A stretch of DNA of 64,000 nucleotides, from positions 1 to 64,000 of the forward strand of contig CAZZFF010000014.1 in assembly GCA_964653485.1 (NCBI GenBank). The letters are read 5' to 3'. The notes beneath the pieces are model-generated. The model did not search any database. It worked only from the letters and a program-made list of their open reading frames with translations, and was not told the origin of the DNA. Of this stretch, positions 15,918 through 24,940 are shown piece after piece (the stretch's first letter is position 1; every line of letters starts with the position of its first letter). Both the position numbers and the translations under genes were made by a program. Source of the DNA: CAVQND01 sp964653485 (lineage in GTDB: Bacteria; Verrucomicrobiota; Verrucomicrobiia; Limisphaerales; UBA8199).

Positions 15918-16106
15918 ATGAAAAAGTCATTGTTTGTCATCCTCCTCGCGGGACTCCTGGCCGGATGCGCCTCCCCTTCGGAGGGCACCCGCGGCAGCGG
16001 ACCCTACGGTGAGGGTCTCCAGGAAGGCACCTCCGGCGTGAGCACCGGAGCCGATGCCGGGCTGGACAAAGGCGTCACCGGCAGCCAGTGGGCGCCCCCG
16101 CCTTAA
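15918..16106 (+). CDS. Small lipoprotein
   Basis: A 62-aa protein with a type II signal peptide: MKKSLFVILLAGLLAGC, with LAGC as lipobox and Cys17 as the lipidated residue. The mature part is only ~45 residues, rich in Gly/Ser/Thr and without recognisable domain. The ATG at 15918 follows a strong AAAGGAG; an upstream ATG at 15903 precedes that site and is not preferred. A Rho-independent terminator lies ~95 bp downstream. The role is unknown; it may be an envelope spacer. Confidence 0.72.
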   Translation: MKKSLFVILLAGLLAGCASPSEGTRGSGPYGEGLQEGTSGVSTGADAGLDKGVTGSQWAPPP

Positions 16107-16201
16107 CTTCCGAGCAGCCTGGCGGCCGGGGTTCGCGGACGCGCAAAATCATTGCCAAGCCGGGGGTAGCTGGTATTGTCGCCTTGAACCGTGTGTCTTT
16201 G

Positions 16202-16230
16202 GGCGCACCCTGTTGGTGCGCCTTTTCTTT
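16202..16230 (+). terminator. Rho-independent terminator after the small lipoprotein gene
   Basis: A perfect 8-bp stem (GGCGCACC, 16202-16209; GGTGCGCC, 16215-16222) closes a 5-nt loop and is followed by TTTTCTTT (16223-16230). It is the clearest intrinsic terminator in the window. Confidence 0.85.
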
Positions 16231-16362
16231 GCCCACGAACCTCGGTTTTGTTGGATTTCCGGGGCGTCAAGAGAGTTTCATCCCGTTTTTTCGAGCGGCG
16301 AATCAAGTGTGAATGCCGCGCCTTTCAGCCCCTGTTGATGCGAAATTCATAGGGCAGCGAGG

Positions 16363-16438
16363 TGGTGGGTTGGGCGGGACTTGAACCCGCGACCAACGGC
16401 TTAAAAGGCCGCTGCTCTACCGACTGAGCTACCAACCC
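16363..16438 (-). tRNA. tRNA-Lys (anticodon TTT)
   Basis: The minus strand folds into a complete 76-nt cloverleaf. The acceptor stem GGGTTGG pairs with CCAACCC, the D arm is GCTCAGTCGGTAGAGC, the anticodon stem GCGGC/GCCGT holds the loop CTTTTAA with anticodon TTT, and the T arm is GCGGG-TTCAAGT-CCCGC. The discriminator is A and CCA is encoded. The variable loop has 5 nt. Confidence 0.97.
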
Positions 16439-16751
16439 GGACCCCGGATGCGCCGAGTCCAGAAGCGCTCTGGACCTGTGTTCCCCCCCCGATTCAACCA
16501 AATCCCCAACGAAAAAGGGCCGGCGTGAGGAGGCTCTTACGGGCCACAGCCATGCACAACTCAGCGCCAACACCTGCGAAGAGTACAAGACCTCTTCCAC
16601 AAGCGCAAGCACCGTTCCGCAAGAACAATCGCAACATCCAGACCCGTGCCGCCCTTGACGGGGCTTAAGAAAGCCTCGGTTAGCCGACGTCTCTCCAAGC
16701 GCGGCGCTCATAGGGGAGCTTTCCGCGAAGCAGGGAACTGCAATAGTCCGG
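16439..16751. other. Intergenic region between tRNA-Lys and uvrB
   Basis: These 313 bp hold no credible gene. A perfect 7-bp hairpin (GTCCAGA, five-base loop, TCTGGAC) lies near 16457-16475 with no T-tract. The region must contain the tRNA promoter on the minus strand, but I could not pick a convincing one. Confidence 0.5.
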
Positions 16752-18842
16752 CTAGAACGGCGTGCCGCCGTGGCCGGGCCGGGCGCCGGAGCGCCTTCGG
16801 GCCTTGGGGTAAGCGAGGGGCTTGGAACGCCGGGTTTGGCCTGCCGGGGGCTGGGCGCCGCCGTCGAGCGTGTGCTTCAACTCGCGGATTTGGTCCCGGA
16901 GCAGCGCCGCCTTTTCGAATTCGAGGTTGTTGGCAGCGCCGAGCATTTCCTCTTCGAGTTCCTTGATCGTCTGGTGGATGTCGATGTCCACGCCCGACTC
17001 CGCGAGGAGGACGTCGGCCCGGTGGGAGACGTCGCGGCGGGTGGAGAGGCTCTCCTCGACGGCGCGGCTGACGCTGCGCGGGGTGATGTGGTGCTCGACG
17101 TTGTGGGCCAACTGTTTGTTGCGGCGGTACTCCGATACGGCCAGGAATTTCCGGATGCTCTGCGTCATGACGTCGGCGTAGAGGATCACTTCACCGTGCA
17201 AATGCCGGGCGGCGCGGCCGGCGGTTTGGGTGAGGCTGGTGGCGCTGCGCAGATAGCCTTCCTTGTCGGCGTCGAGGATGGCGACGAGGGAGACTTCGGG
17301 CAGGTCGAGTCCCTCGCGCAGGAGGTTGATGCCGACCAGGACGTCGAACTCGCCCTTGCGGAGGGCGCGGAGTATTTCGACGCGTTCAATGGCGTCGATT
17401 TCGCTGTGGAGGTACTGGACGTTGATGCCGATCTCGCGGAGGTAATCGGTCAATTCCTCGGCGGTGCGCTTGGTGAGGGTGGTGACCAGGATGCGCTCCT
17501 TGGCATCGGCCCGTTTGCGGCATTCGTTGATCAGGTCGTCAATCTGGGTGGCCAGGGGCTTGACGGTCACCTTGGGGTCCACCAGGCCCGTGGGGCGGAC
17601 GATTTGCTCGATGACGTGGCCGCTGGACCATTCCAACTCGCGCGGTCCGGGCGTGGCGCTGAGATAAATGGTCTGGCTCTGCAGCCCTTGAAATTCCTCG
17701 AAACTGAGAGGGCGATTGTCCAGGGCGCTGGGCAGGCGGAACCCGTAGTCCACCAGGACGGTTTTGCGGGAGCGGTCGCCTTCATACATGCCGCCGATCT
17801 GAGGGACGGTGGCGTGGCATTCGTCAATGAGCAGGAGGTAGTCGCTGGGGAAGAAGTCGAAGAGGGTGCATGGGCGGGAGCCCGGAGCCCGGCCAGCGAG
17901 GTGGCGGGAGTAGTTTTCGATGCCGGAGCAGAAGCCCATTTCCTCCATCATTTCGAGGTCGTATTCGGTGCGCATTTTGACGCGCTGGGCTTCGAGCAGT
18001 TTGCCGTTCTTCTCGAACCAGGCAATGCGCTCGCCCAGTTCCTCGCGGATGGCCAGCAGGGCCGGCCGCAGCTTCTCGGTCGGGGTCACGAATTGCTTCC
18101 CCGGATAAATGGTGACGGCCTCCAGCGGCTCGATCTTGTGGCCGGTCAAAGGCTCGAAACGCGTGAGACGCTCGATGTCGTCGCCGAAGAACTCGACCCG
18201 GAGCGCATCCTCGCGGCCGGCCGGGCAGAGTTCGACGGTGTCGCCGCGGACGCGGAACTGGCCGCGGGTGAACTCGACGTCGTTGCGGGCGTATTGGAGG
18301 TCCACCAGGCGGCGCAGGAAATGGTCGCGGGTCATTTCGGCGCCGGCGCGCAGGGAGATAACGCTCGCCTCATAGTCCTCCTTGCTGCCGATGCCGTAAA
18401 TGCAGGAGACGCTGGCGACGACAACGACATCCCGGCGTGAGAACAAGGCGCTCATGGTCGAGAGGCGCAACCGCTCGATTTCGTCGTTGATGCTCGAATC
18501 CTTTTCGATGTAGGTGTCCGTGCGCGGGATGTAGGCCTCCGGCTGGTAGTAATCGTAATAGCTGACGAAGTACTCGACGGCGTTGTTTGGAAAGAAACTC
18601 TTGAACTCGGCGTAAAGCTGCGCGGCGAGGGTCTTATTGTGGGAGATAACGAGGGTCGGTTTGTTGACGTTCCTAATCACGTTCGCCACGGTGAAGGTCT
18701 TGCCGGAGCCGGTGACTCCCAGGAGGGTCTGGTGCTTGACGCCCGACAGCACCCCCTCCGTGAGCCTGGCGATGGCTTGGGGCTGATCGCCGGCCGGGGC
18801 ATAAGGCGCGGTCAGCTCGAAGATCGGCCGCTTATCGTCCAC
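16752..18842 (-). CDS. uvrB: Excinuclease ABC subunit UvrB
   Basis: The 696-aa UvrB is the damage-verifying helicase-like subunit of nucleotide excision repair. It shows the entry motif FELTAPYAPAGDQPQAI, Walker A GVTGSGKTFT, the beta-hairpin region (SYYDYYQPEAYIPRTD) that clamps DNA, the helicase motifs through QTAGRAARH, and a C-terminal UVR motif (LEFEKAALLRDQIREL) for UvrA/UvrC contact. The open frame extends 112 codons further upstream, but those residues are Pro/Arg-rich shadow of the upstream DUF6600 gene. The GTG at 18842 gives the family-standard N terminus and overlaps the preceding gene's stop by 11 bp. Confidence 0.95.
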   Translation of the reverse strand: MDDKRPIFELTAPYAPAGDQPQAIARLTEGVLSGVKHQTLLGVTGSGKTFTVANVIRNVNKPTLVISHNKTLAAQLYAEFKSFFPNNAVEYFVSYYDYYQPEAYIPRTDTYIEKDSSINDEIERLRLSTMSALFSRRDVVVVASVSCIYGIGSKEDYEASVISLRAGAEMTRDHFLRRLVDLQYARNDVEFTRGQFRVRGDTVELCPAGREDALRVEFFGDDIERLTRFEPLTGHKIEPLEAVTIYPGKQFVTPTEKLRPALLAIREELGERIAWFEKNGKLLEAQRVKMRTEYDLEMMEEMGFCSGIENYSRHLAGRAPGSRPCTLFDFFPSDYLLLIDECHATVPQIGGMYEGDRSRKTVLVDYGFRLPSALDNRPLSFEEFQGLQSQTIYLSATPGPRELEWSSGHVIEQIVRPTGLVDPKVTVKPLATQIDDLINECRKRADAKERILVTTLTKRTAEELTDYLREIGINVQYLHSEIDAIERVEILRALRKGEFDVLVGINLLREGLDLPEVSLVAILDADKEGYLRSATSLTQTAGRAARHLHGEVILYADVMTQSIRKFLAVSEYRRNKQLAHNVEHHITPRSVSRAVEESLSTRRDVSHRADVLLAESGVDIDIHQTIKELEEEMLGAANNLEFEKAALLRDQIRELKHTLDGGAQPPAGQTRRSKPLAYPKARRRSGARPGHGGTPF

Positions 18843-20604
18843 TTCGGTCCGTCCGGGGTTGAGGGCCTTGGCCTGGGCTTGGCGCCGGCGCCGGAGCGGG
18901 GGCGGAATACGCGCGGGGCGGACTTGAGTAACTCGGGCTGGGGTCGGGGCGAGATCGCTCGGGGGCAGGGTGGTAACGCGGCACTTCAGCGGTGGCCTGG
19001 TAGGTTTGGGCCCGGTATTCGCGCTGTGCCGGGGCCTGGTAAGAAGGACGCGGGGTGTCTCCCTGGGCGGGAGCAGGCTGGTTGCGCGCCTCTTGCGCTC
19101 GGGGAGCCAGCCACGCGGGTTGCGCCCGGAATGTGGACGAGGCCGCCCTGACTCCGGTGGAGAGGCGGACGTCTCCAAGGGCGCGACTCCGCTCGGCGGG
19201 GTCTAATGGAACCGGGCGCGACTCGCCGAAGGAGCGGAAGGGGGGATTTGCCACGTTCCTGGCGGTGGCCTGAGATGAGGCGGGGCCGCCAGGACGGACG
19301 GCGGCACTCTCAGTCCGCCCGGAAATCGCGGCGGGGGCGCGGCGCAGCTCGGAGGCGGTGGGACGGAAGACGCTCAGGGTCCTGCCATTCGGGGCCAGAC
19401 GCTCGGCACGCAGTGTGCCGGCGGCCGGAGCTTTGACCTCGGTGATGGCCGCGGCATGGACGGGTCGATGAGTGGCCGAAGCCACATACTCGGCCGAAAG
19501 CCCGTAGTTGGAAACCGCGCGGCCGTTGCCCTCGAGGCGAGTGACGGCCGTGCTTTGCCGATAGATGCGCTCAATCCGGTCATGCCCGACGGTCCATGGG
19601 CGCAAATGGCGATCGTTGAAATGGCTCCACGGGACAAAAGCAAAGCTGTCGGCACCCAGGCCGAAGGAGAAACCCGCGCCAACCCCGCGGCCGTTGAACG
19701 TGAGGCCGATTCCGGGTCTGTACCAGGCGCCCGGCGGCAGCGGCGCCCAGCCGCAATAGCCGTTGGTATGGCGCCAGGAGACCCAGGCGGCGCCCCAGAC
19801 GGTATCGGGCGCCCAGCACCAGCCCCATTGATGGTGGTGGAACCAGCGTCCGTAGTGGAACGGAGCCCAGCCCCACGAATAATCCGAAGCCCAATACCAT
19901 CCGCAGTCGGTAAAGACCCAGTGGCCGCCGTCGAAATAGGGCTGCCAGGAGGAATCGATGACCGCGGCGGAGGGTTGCCAGCAAAGGCCGGCGCCGTCCA
20001 CTTGGACCCAGTTTCCGTAAGGCGAGAGAGTGTCGTAGAAGAGGGGCTCGGTCGCTTCCTCAGGCGGCGGCGAGTAGTCCTGGAGCGGCGGATAGTCGGG
20101 AGGCGCGGTTTCGGGTTCGGGAGCGGAACCCGCTGCGTCCTGGGGGCCGGGTCCAGGGGCAACCTGCCAGGGGATCGGGGGAGAAGACGGCGGGTTGGGA
20201 TTGGCCGCAAGGTCCTTGAGGGCCTGATCATGCTGGAGTACCGCGGTCACGACACCGCTCGGAACGCCAAGGTCGCTGAGGTAGATAATCTCGTCCGCAT
20301 TCAGACTGAAGAGGTTGGCGGAATTGGTGGCGAAGGCCAGCAATACCGACGTGTCGACTCCGGCGTTGGCAAGTTTGATGAGGTCGCCCACCGGACCGTC
20401 GGTCCTGACGTTGGGAGGGGCGGGCCGTTCGGCGGACACCGCTACAGCGGGCGCCTCCGAGATCGCTTGGATAGCGTCAGGGGCTGGAGAAGAGTCCTGG
20501 GCGGTGGGGGGGGCGGGAGGAGGGGGCGTCTCGCGAGCGCAACAAATGGCCAACGGTATCATGATCAGCACCAGCCTCAGGCTCCACAATATCCGGTTTT
20601 TCAT
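18832..20604 (-). CDS. DUF6600-type secreted Trp/Gly-rich protein
   Basis: The 590-aa protein starts with a signal segment ending LAICCARE, possibly a lipobox. A Pro-rich linker and a short helical region follow (~70-130). The core (~190-330) has the DUF6600 pattern: repeated aromatic motifs such as SPYGNWVQVDGAGLCWQP, YFDGGHWVFTDCGWYWAS and AWVSWRHTNGYCGWAPLPPG. The last ~200 residues are low-complexity Pro/Ala/Arg/Gln, likely disordered. Such proteins are probably envelope-located; no activity is known. It overlaps uvrB by 11 bp, an odd pairing that may only reflect compact packing. Confidence 0.75.
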   Translation of the reverse strand: MKNRILWSLRLVLIMIPLAICCARETPPPPAPPTAQDSSPAPDAIQAISEAPAVAVSAERPAPPNVRTDGPVGDLIKLANAGVDTSVLLAFATNSANLFSLNADEIIYLSDLGVPSGVVTAVLQHDQALKDLAANPNPPSSPPIPWQVAPGPGPQDAAGSAPEPETAPPDYPPLQDYSPPPEEATEPLFYDTLSPYGNWVQVDGAGLCWQPSAAVIDSSWQPYFDGGHWVFTDCGWYWASDYSWGWAPFHYGRWFHHHQWGWCWAPDTVWGAAWVSWRHTNGYCGWAPLPPGAWYRPGIGLTFNGRGVGAGFSFGLGADSFAFVPWSHFNDRHLRPWTVGHDRIERIYRQSTAVTRLEGNGRAVSNYGLSAEYVASATHRPVHAAAITEVKAPAAGTLRAERLAPNGRTLSVFRPTASELRRAPAAISGRTESAAVRPGGPASSQATARNVANPPFRSFGESRPVPLDPAERSRALGDVRLSTGVRAASSTFRAQPAWLAPRAQEARNQPAPAQGDTPRPSYQAPAQREYRAQTYQATAEVPRYHPAPERSRPDPSPSYSSPPRAYSAPAPAPAPSPGQGPQPRTDRSGR

Positions 20605-20933
20605 ATAGTGCTCCTGACAGAATAAGCCCTGTTCTGCCGCCTGTCACATTTTTCCGTCGCCCGCCTTCTTTGATCGACTGGATTCGTACGGGGAGTATTC
20701 ACGGAAGTCGATCCGGACGCTCCGCCGGCTCGTCAGCAAGGACCAGGGGGGCCTATCTCTGCCAACCCGGACCGGCGGGCATGCACGGGGACACCTCCCA
20801 CAGCGGGAATTTGGCCCGTTGGGCCCTCACCAGCGGCTCCGGGGGCATCGTTGATCCGGCGCCCATCGCCCGCCGGCGTTGACACGAACCCCAAAAACCT
20901 TTAAACCACTCGCAACTCGGATACTGAAAGCCT
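20605..20933. other. Divergent intergenic region, DUF6600 gene / symporter gene
   Basis: These 329 bp contain a promoter candidate for the symporter near their right end, listed separately, and a short GGCCC/GGGCC hairpin at about 20813-20825. I see no conserved ORF or recognisable riboswitch. Confidence 0.5.
20879..20907 (+). promoter_or_regulatory. Candidate promoter of the symporter operon
   Basis: A perfect TTGACA (20879-20884) and a weak TAAACC (20902-20907) are spaced by 17 bp. The start near 20914 would leave a 20-nt leader containing GAAAG before the ATG at 20934. Confidence 0.4.
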
Positions 20934-22952
20934 ATGCAAAGCGTCCAACTCGGGTTCCTCGACTACGCGATCTTGCTGATCTATGTCATTTTCGTCATCA
21001 GCATCGGGTTTGTGCTGAGGCGATACATGAAAAGCTCCTCGGACTTCCTGACCTCGGGCCGCTCGATTCCCGCCTGGGTGACAGGTCTGGCCTTCATCTC
21101 GGCAAACCTGGGAGCCCTCGAATTGGTGGGCATGGCCGCCAGCGGCGCAAAATACGGCATGGCCACATGCCACTTCTACTGGGTCGGCGCCATCCCCGCC
21201 ATGATCTTCCTGGCCATCTTCATGATGCCCTTCTACTACGGCTCGAAGGCCCGCTCGGTGCCCGAATACTTGAAAATGCGGTTCAACGAGCCGGTGCGGG
21301 CCCTCAACTCCGTTGCCTTTGCCGTCATGACCGTGTTCGCCTCCGGCATCTCGATGAACGCCCTGGCCAAGCTCCTCAACCAACTCCTCGGCTGGAATTA
21401 CCATGTCGCCCTCTGGATTTGCTCCGCCGTGGTGCTGGTCTATGTCCTCAAAGGCGGGCTCACCTCCGCCATTTACACCGAGGTCCTCCAATTCTTCATG
21501 ATCGTAATGGGCTTCGCGCCGGTCGTTTACCTCGGCCTTAAAGATGTCGGCGGCTGGGATGCCATGATTCATGCCCTGAGCGGCGTCTCCCTCGACCCCT
21601 CCGCCTTGCACTTGAAAGACCCCGGCGTGTCCTACGGCCCGGACGGATGGACCAGCGCCTGGGGGCCCTTGCTGGCCGGCGCCAAACACAATCCCATGGG
21701 CGTGGACTGCTTTGCCATGCTCTTCGGCCTCGGCTTCGTGCTTTCCTTCGGATACTGGTGTACCAACTTCCTCGTCGTCCAGCGCGCCATGGCTGCCAGG
21801 AACATGAGCGCCGCGCGCCGCACCCCGCTGATCGCCGCCGTCCCCAAGATGCTCTTTCCCGCCCTGGTCATCCTGCCGGGCATGATCGCCGTCGCCCTGA
21901 CCTCCATCCCCGCCAAGAACTACCGCATCCCCCCGCCGGCCCTCGACGATCAGGCGGTTGTGGCCGCGGTGGCCGCCGTCAAACAAGCCGGCAATTCCAG
22001 CCCCCAAGCCGCCCTCCCGGACATTATCGAGAAGGTCAGCGCCGCCCAAAAGGGCCTCGACCCCAAGACCGGCAAGCCTAAGAAGCTCCTCGGCTTCGAT
22101 CAGGCCAAGCTGGCCGAGGTGGTCAAGACCTACGCCGCCCAGCCGATTGACCAGGACCAAACCCCGGAGCAAAGGGCCTTGCGCGCTGAGTTCGTCGCTG
22201 CCTTCAGCAATTCGATGACGGATTACGATTACGACGGCGTCATCCTCTCGCTGGTCAAGAAATACTGTCCCAGCGGCCTCTTGGGACTCGCCCTGACCGC
22301 CCTGCTGGCCTCTTTCATGTCCGGCATGGCGGGCAACGTCACCGCCTTCAACACGGTCTGGACCTACGACCTCTACCAGGCCTACATCGCCCGCAACAAG
22401 AGCGACCAGCACTACTTCTGGATGGGCCAGGCCGTGACGGTCGCCGGTATCCTGCTCAGCATCGCCTGCGCCTATTTCGCCAAGCAATACAACAACGCCA
22501 TGGACATCATCCAGCTTGTCTTCGGCTTTGTTAACGCCCCCTTGTTCGCCACCTTCCTGCTCGGCATGTTCTGGGCCCGCTGCACCGGCATCGGGGCCTT
22601 CCTGGGCCTCTTCAGCGGCATCAGCGCCTCCGCCATCTTCCACGCGCTCACCATCGCCGCCGGAAACAGCCCCGGAGTCAAAGGCGGCTACCTGGGCGTG
22701 CTCCAGACCTTCCCCAGTGAAATGGCCCAAAACTTCTGGCTGGCCAGCTTCGCCTTTATCGTCTGCTTCAGCCTCACCTTCGTCATCTCCCTGCTCACCC
22801 GCCGCACCAAGACCGACGAAGAACTCAAGGGCCTCGTCTATTCCCTGACCCCCAAGCTCAAGGATGAAGGCACGGCCTGGTACTTGCGCCCGGCCACCCT
22901 CGGCCTGGTCCTCCTCGGCTGCTGCGTCGTGCTTAACCTCATTTTCCGATAG
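20934..22952 (+). CDS. Sodium:solute symporter (SSS family)
   Basis: This is a 672-aa inner-membrane transporter of the SSS (SLC5-like) family, which imports sugars or other small solutes with sodium. About 13-14 hydrophobic helices are visible. Family motifs include the first helix (YAILLIYVIFVISIGF), the TM2 region with SANLGALELVGMA, and GLALTALLASFMSGMAGNVTAFNTVW around residues 443-468, equivalent to the TM8 sodium-site region. A soluble insertion (~330-435) is longer than usual. A small membrane protein gene follows 16 bp later and is likely co-expressed. The solute cannot be deduced. Confidence 0.9.
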   Translation: MQSVQLGFLDYAILLIYVIFVISIGFVLRRYMKSSSDFLTSGRSIPAWVTGLAFISANLGALELVGMAASGAKYGMATCHFYWVGAIPAMIFLAIFMMPFYYGSKARSVPEYLKMRFNEPVRALNSVAFAVMTVFASGISMNALAKLLNQLLGWNYHVALWICSAVVLVYVLKGGLTSAIYTEVLQFFMIVMGFAPVVYLGLKDVGGWDAMIHALSGVSLDPSALHLKDPGVSYGPDGWTSAWGPLLAGAKHNPMGVDCFAMLFGLGFVLSFGYWCTNFLVVQRAMAARNMSAARRTPLIAAVPKMLFPALVILPGMIAVALTSIPAKNYRIPPPALDDQAVVAAVAAVKQAGNSSPQAALPDIIEKVSAAQKGLDPKTGKPKKLLGFDQAKLAEVVKTYAAQPIDQDQTPEQRALRAEFVAAFSNSMTDYDYDGVILSLVKKYCPSGLLGLALTALLASFMSGMAGNVTAFNTVWTYDLYQAYIARNKSDQHYFWMGQAVTVAGILLSIACAYFAKQYNNAMDIIQLVFGFVNAPLFATFLLGMFWARCTGIGAFLGLFSGISASAIFHALTIAAGNSPGVKGGYLGVLQTFPSEMAQNFWLASFAFIVCFSLTFVISLLTRRTKTDEELKGLVYSLTPKLKDEGTAWYLRPATLGLVLLGCCVVLNLIFR

Positions 22953-22968
22953 AGAAAGGAACAAATCT

Positions 22969-23178
22969 ATGGGTCTGGATATTCGCCTCCCAATCGGCCT
23001 CATGTTTACCCTCATTGGCGCTATGCTCGCCATCGACGGCTTCGTCACCCACTCCGATACCGCCCTCTACACCCGCTCCCTCGGCATCAACATCAACCTC
23101 CGCTGGGGGTTGGTCTTGCTGGCCTTCGGCATAACCATGCTCGCCCTCTTCTGGCGCGGCCGCAAGTCAGGCCCGTAA
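22969..23178 (+). CDS. Small two-helix membrane protein linked to the symporter
   Basis: This 69-aa protein has two hydrophobic helices (LPIGLMFTLIGAMLAIDGF and WGLVLLAFGITMLALFW) joined by a short polar loop. The ATG at 22969 follows GAAAGGAA at good distance and lies 16 bp past the symporter stop. Similar small proteins often accompany SSS genes in related bacteria, as I recall, so it may be a transporter subunit; this is inference from position. A short hairpin follows the stop. Confidence 0.68.
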   Translation: MGLDIRLPIGLMFTLIGAMLAIDGFVTHSDTALYTRSLGININLRWGLVLLAFGITMLALFWRGRKSGP

Positions 23179-23180
23179 GA

Positions 23181-23204
23181 GTCCGCCGCCGCCGGAAGGC
23201 GGAC
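23181..23204. terminator. Hairpin after the symporter operon
   Basis: GTCCGCC (23181-23187) pairs with GGCGGAC (23198-23204) just after the stop of the small membrane protein gene. No T-tract follows, so the role is uncertain. Confidence 0.3.
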
Positions 23205-23279
23205 GCCGCCTCCTGCAATGGCTCACGAGACGCCTTGTCGCTGGTCGCGTCCGATGCGTTATTTTCGATCGGTTTTCTC

Positions 23280-23308
23280 TTGACATGAGCGACAGCATTC
23301 GTGATACT
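23280..23308 (+). promoter_or_regulatory. Candidate promoter of the CBS-domain gene
   Basis: A perfect TTGACA (23280-23285) and GATACT (23303-23308) are spaced by 17 bp. The start near 23315 would give a ~44-nt leader. Confidence 0.45.
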
Positions 23309-23358
23309 CTATATCAATAGTTATGTTGACCTTGAGCATCTAGTTAGCGCGCGCCACT

Positions 23359-23805
23359 ATGAATCCAGACGGCATAATCCGCGATATTCTCCACTACAAG
23401 GGAAATAGTGCCTGGTCCATCCGCCCCGATGCCACCGTCTTCGAGGCGATTCAACTGATGGCCGACAAGAACGTCGGCGCCCTGCTCGTCACCGAAGGAG
23501 AGAACCTCGTGGGGATCATTTCCGAACGAGATTATACGCGCAAGGTCGTGCTCAAGGGCAAGTCATCGAGGCAGACCGCGGTGCGCGAAATCCTGTCCGG
23601 CCATGTGATTCACGTCAGCCCGACAAGCTCAGTGGAGGAGTGCATGCGGCTGATGACCGACCATCGGATTCGGCACCTGCCCGTCCTCGACGAAGGCCGC
23701 ATCCTCGGCATCGTCTCCATTGGGGACCTCGTCAACTGGATCATCTCGGCCCAGACCACCAGGATTAGCCAATTGCAGACCTACATCGCCGGATACCCGA
23801 TATGA
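23359..23805 (+). CDS. Stand-alone CBS-domain pair protein
   Basis: The 148-aa protein consists of two CBS domains (~residues 18-72 and ~82-140) and little else. The paired signatures are DKNVGALLVTEGENLVGIIS and HRIRHLPVLDEGRILGIVS. Tandem CBS modules bind adenine nucleotides in the cleft and act as energy or redox sensors; stand-alone forms usually act in trans on a partner not visible here. It is convergent with folB, whose stop is 5 bp away. Confidence 0.88.
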   Translation: MNPDGIIRDILHYKGNSAWSIRPDATVFEAIQLMADKNVGALLVTEGENLVGIISERDYTRKVVLKGKSSRQTAVREILSGHVIHVSPTSSVEECMRLMTDHRIRHLPVLDEGRILGIVSIGDLVNWIISAQTTRISQLQTYIAGYPI

Positions 23806-23810
23806 GGAAG

Positions 23811-24191
23811 TTACCCCGCATCCGCACCGTGCCCGTCGCGCCAACGCTTCAGGGAGACTGACACGTAGTGCGCTTGCGGGATTGCGAACTTCTTCACTTC
23901 CACGGCCACCGCCTCCGGGCGGCATCGGCTCAGGACCCGCTCCGCAATGTCGGCCGCCAGTTTCTCCAGGAGCTTCCAACTCCGGCCCTCGCCGTATGCA
24001 AGCAAGTCCTGAACGATTTCATGGTAATCGATTGTTGCTTCGAGACGGTCACTCCGGGCGGCGCGGGTGAAATCGAAATCAAGGTCCACACTGATAAGCA
24101 GCCGTTGCGGCTTGGCCCGTTCCTCGTCGGTGACGCCCGCACAATAGAAGACCTCAAGGTCGGCAATCGTGATCTTGGACATGGCGTTCAT
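23811..24191 (-). CDS. folB: Dihydroneopterin aldolase
   Basis: This 126-aa protein belongs to the FolB tunnel-fold family, which cleaves 7,8-dihydroneopterin in folate synthesis. Recognisable features are the N-terminal strand (KITIADLEVFYCAGVTDEER), the IDYHEIVQDL segment with the Tyr of the active site, LLEKLAADIAERVL and the C-terminal VEVKKFAIPQAHYVSVSL. It starts at an ATG overlapping the HAD gene stop by 4 bp; a second ATG at 24182 is also possible. It is the last gene of the minus-strand cluster with fmt, and fits one-carbon/folate metabolism since Fmt uses formyl-tetrahydrofolate. Confidence 0.87.
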   Translation of the reverse strand: MNAMSKITIADLEVFYCAGVTDEERAKPQRLLISVDLDFDFTRAARSDRLEATIDYHEIVQDLLAYGEGRSWKLLEKLAADIAERVLSRCRPEAVAVEVKKFAIPQAHYVSVSLKRWRDGHGADAG

Positions 24192-24856
24192 TGACCTGCT
24201 TGCGCATCGCGGCCCGAAGGCTCGAGGCGCAAGCCGTTGGTTTGGAGGATTTCTTGCAATTCGCCAAGGTGTTGCACAATGAGGTCCGGGCCCGCGGCCC
24301 GGAGCTGATCGAGCGTGTTGTAGCCGGTCAGCACCGCGCAGGAATGAGTCCCCCCGTGCTTGGCGGTCTCGATATCGTGCTGCATGTCGCCGACAAAGAG
24401 CGTCGCCCGAGGTTCAAGGCCGTTTTCCTCCAGGACCTCATGAATCTTCTGCCGTTTGTCCCGCACCGCGACGTACGCCCGGTCGATGAACTGCTGAAAC
24501 CCCGTGACCGCCGCCTGCACCGTAAAGTGGTCCCCGTGGACAGTGCTGAGCAGGAAGGTGCGCAACGCGCGGCTCCGGCAGAATTCCAGGAATTCCCTCG
24601 CGTGCGGCAATTCACAGACCGAATCCTGGACCTGGCGAAAACGGCTATGGAACCACACCTCGAGTTGAGGCAAGGCTACGTGCGGCACATGACGGTCATA
24701 GAAAATCGTAAAGGGCAAGCAGAACTCCGCGCGGAACTCCTCCAGGCTCATCTCCGCCTCCCGCGCCTGGGCCAGCACATAATTGGTCGCCTTCCAGACC
24801 GCCGGCAGGTCGTCCACTAGCGTCCCCGACCAATCAAAGATGATGTTTCGAATCAC
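24188..24856 (-). CDS. HAD-superfamily phosphatase
   Basis: The 222-aa protein is a HAD hydrolase of the phosphoglycolate-phosphatase-like group. Motif I is DWSGTLVDD with nucleophile Asp9, motif II is FLLSTVHGD, and motif IV is LFVGDMQHDIETAK. A helical cap domain occupies ~residues 20-90. The Trp between the first Asp and Ser-Gly is unusual but does not touch the catalytic acids. The gene overlaps folB by 4 bp and follows fmt by 84 bp, so it probably belongs to the same transcript. Substrate unknown; a nucleotide or pterin phosphate is possible from context. Confidence 0.83.
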   Translation of the reverse strand: MIRNIIFDWSGTLVDDLPAVWKATNYVLAQAREAEMSLEEFRAEFCLPFTIFYDRHVPHVALPQLEVWFHSRFRQVQDSVCELPHAREFLEFCRSRALRTFLLSTVHGDHFTVQAAVTGFQQFIDRAYVAVRDKRQKIHEVLEENGLEPRATLFVGDMQHDIETAKHGGTHSCAVLTGYNTLDQLRAAGPDLIVQHLGELQEILQTNGLRLEPSGRDAQAGQ

Positions 24857-24940
24857 CCGCTCAGTGTAACCGGCTTTTCGCGCCGGGCAAGGCGACGTGG
24901 GAGTGTGAGAGCGCAGCCGCCCCTGCCGCGCTCCTCCCTC

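Noticed and set aside
14338..15930. Minus-strand 530-aa frame opposite the acyltransferase-aminotransferase fusion
   Set aside because: Shadow; composition is biased and lacks motifs, while the plus strand carries PLP-site residues.
16325..16711. Minus-strand 128-aa frame containing a GLVAQSVEQR-like peptide
   Set aside because: It is the translation of tRNA-Lys read on the same strand, a familiar false gene; there are no other protein features.
16770..18440. Plus-strand 556-aa frame opposite uvrB
   Set aside because: Antisense shadow of a certain uvrB gene.
20901..23048. Long minus-strand frame (715 aa) opposite the symporter
   Set aside because: It is a shadow of the symporter gene: Gly/Asp/His-rich, no domain, and the plus strand has clear transporter motifs.
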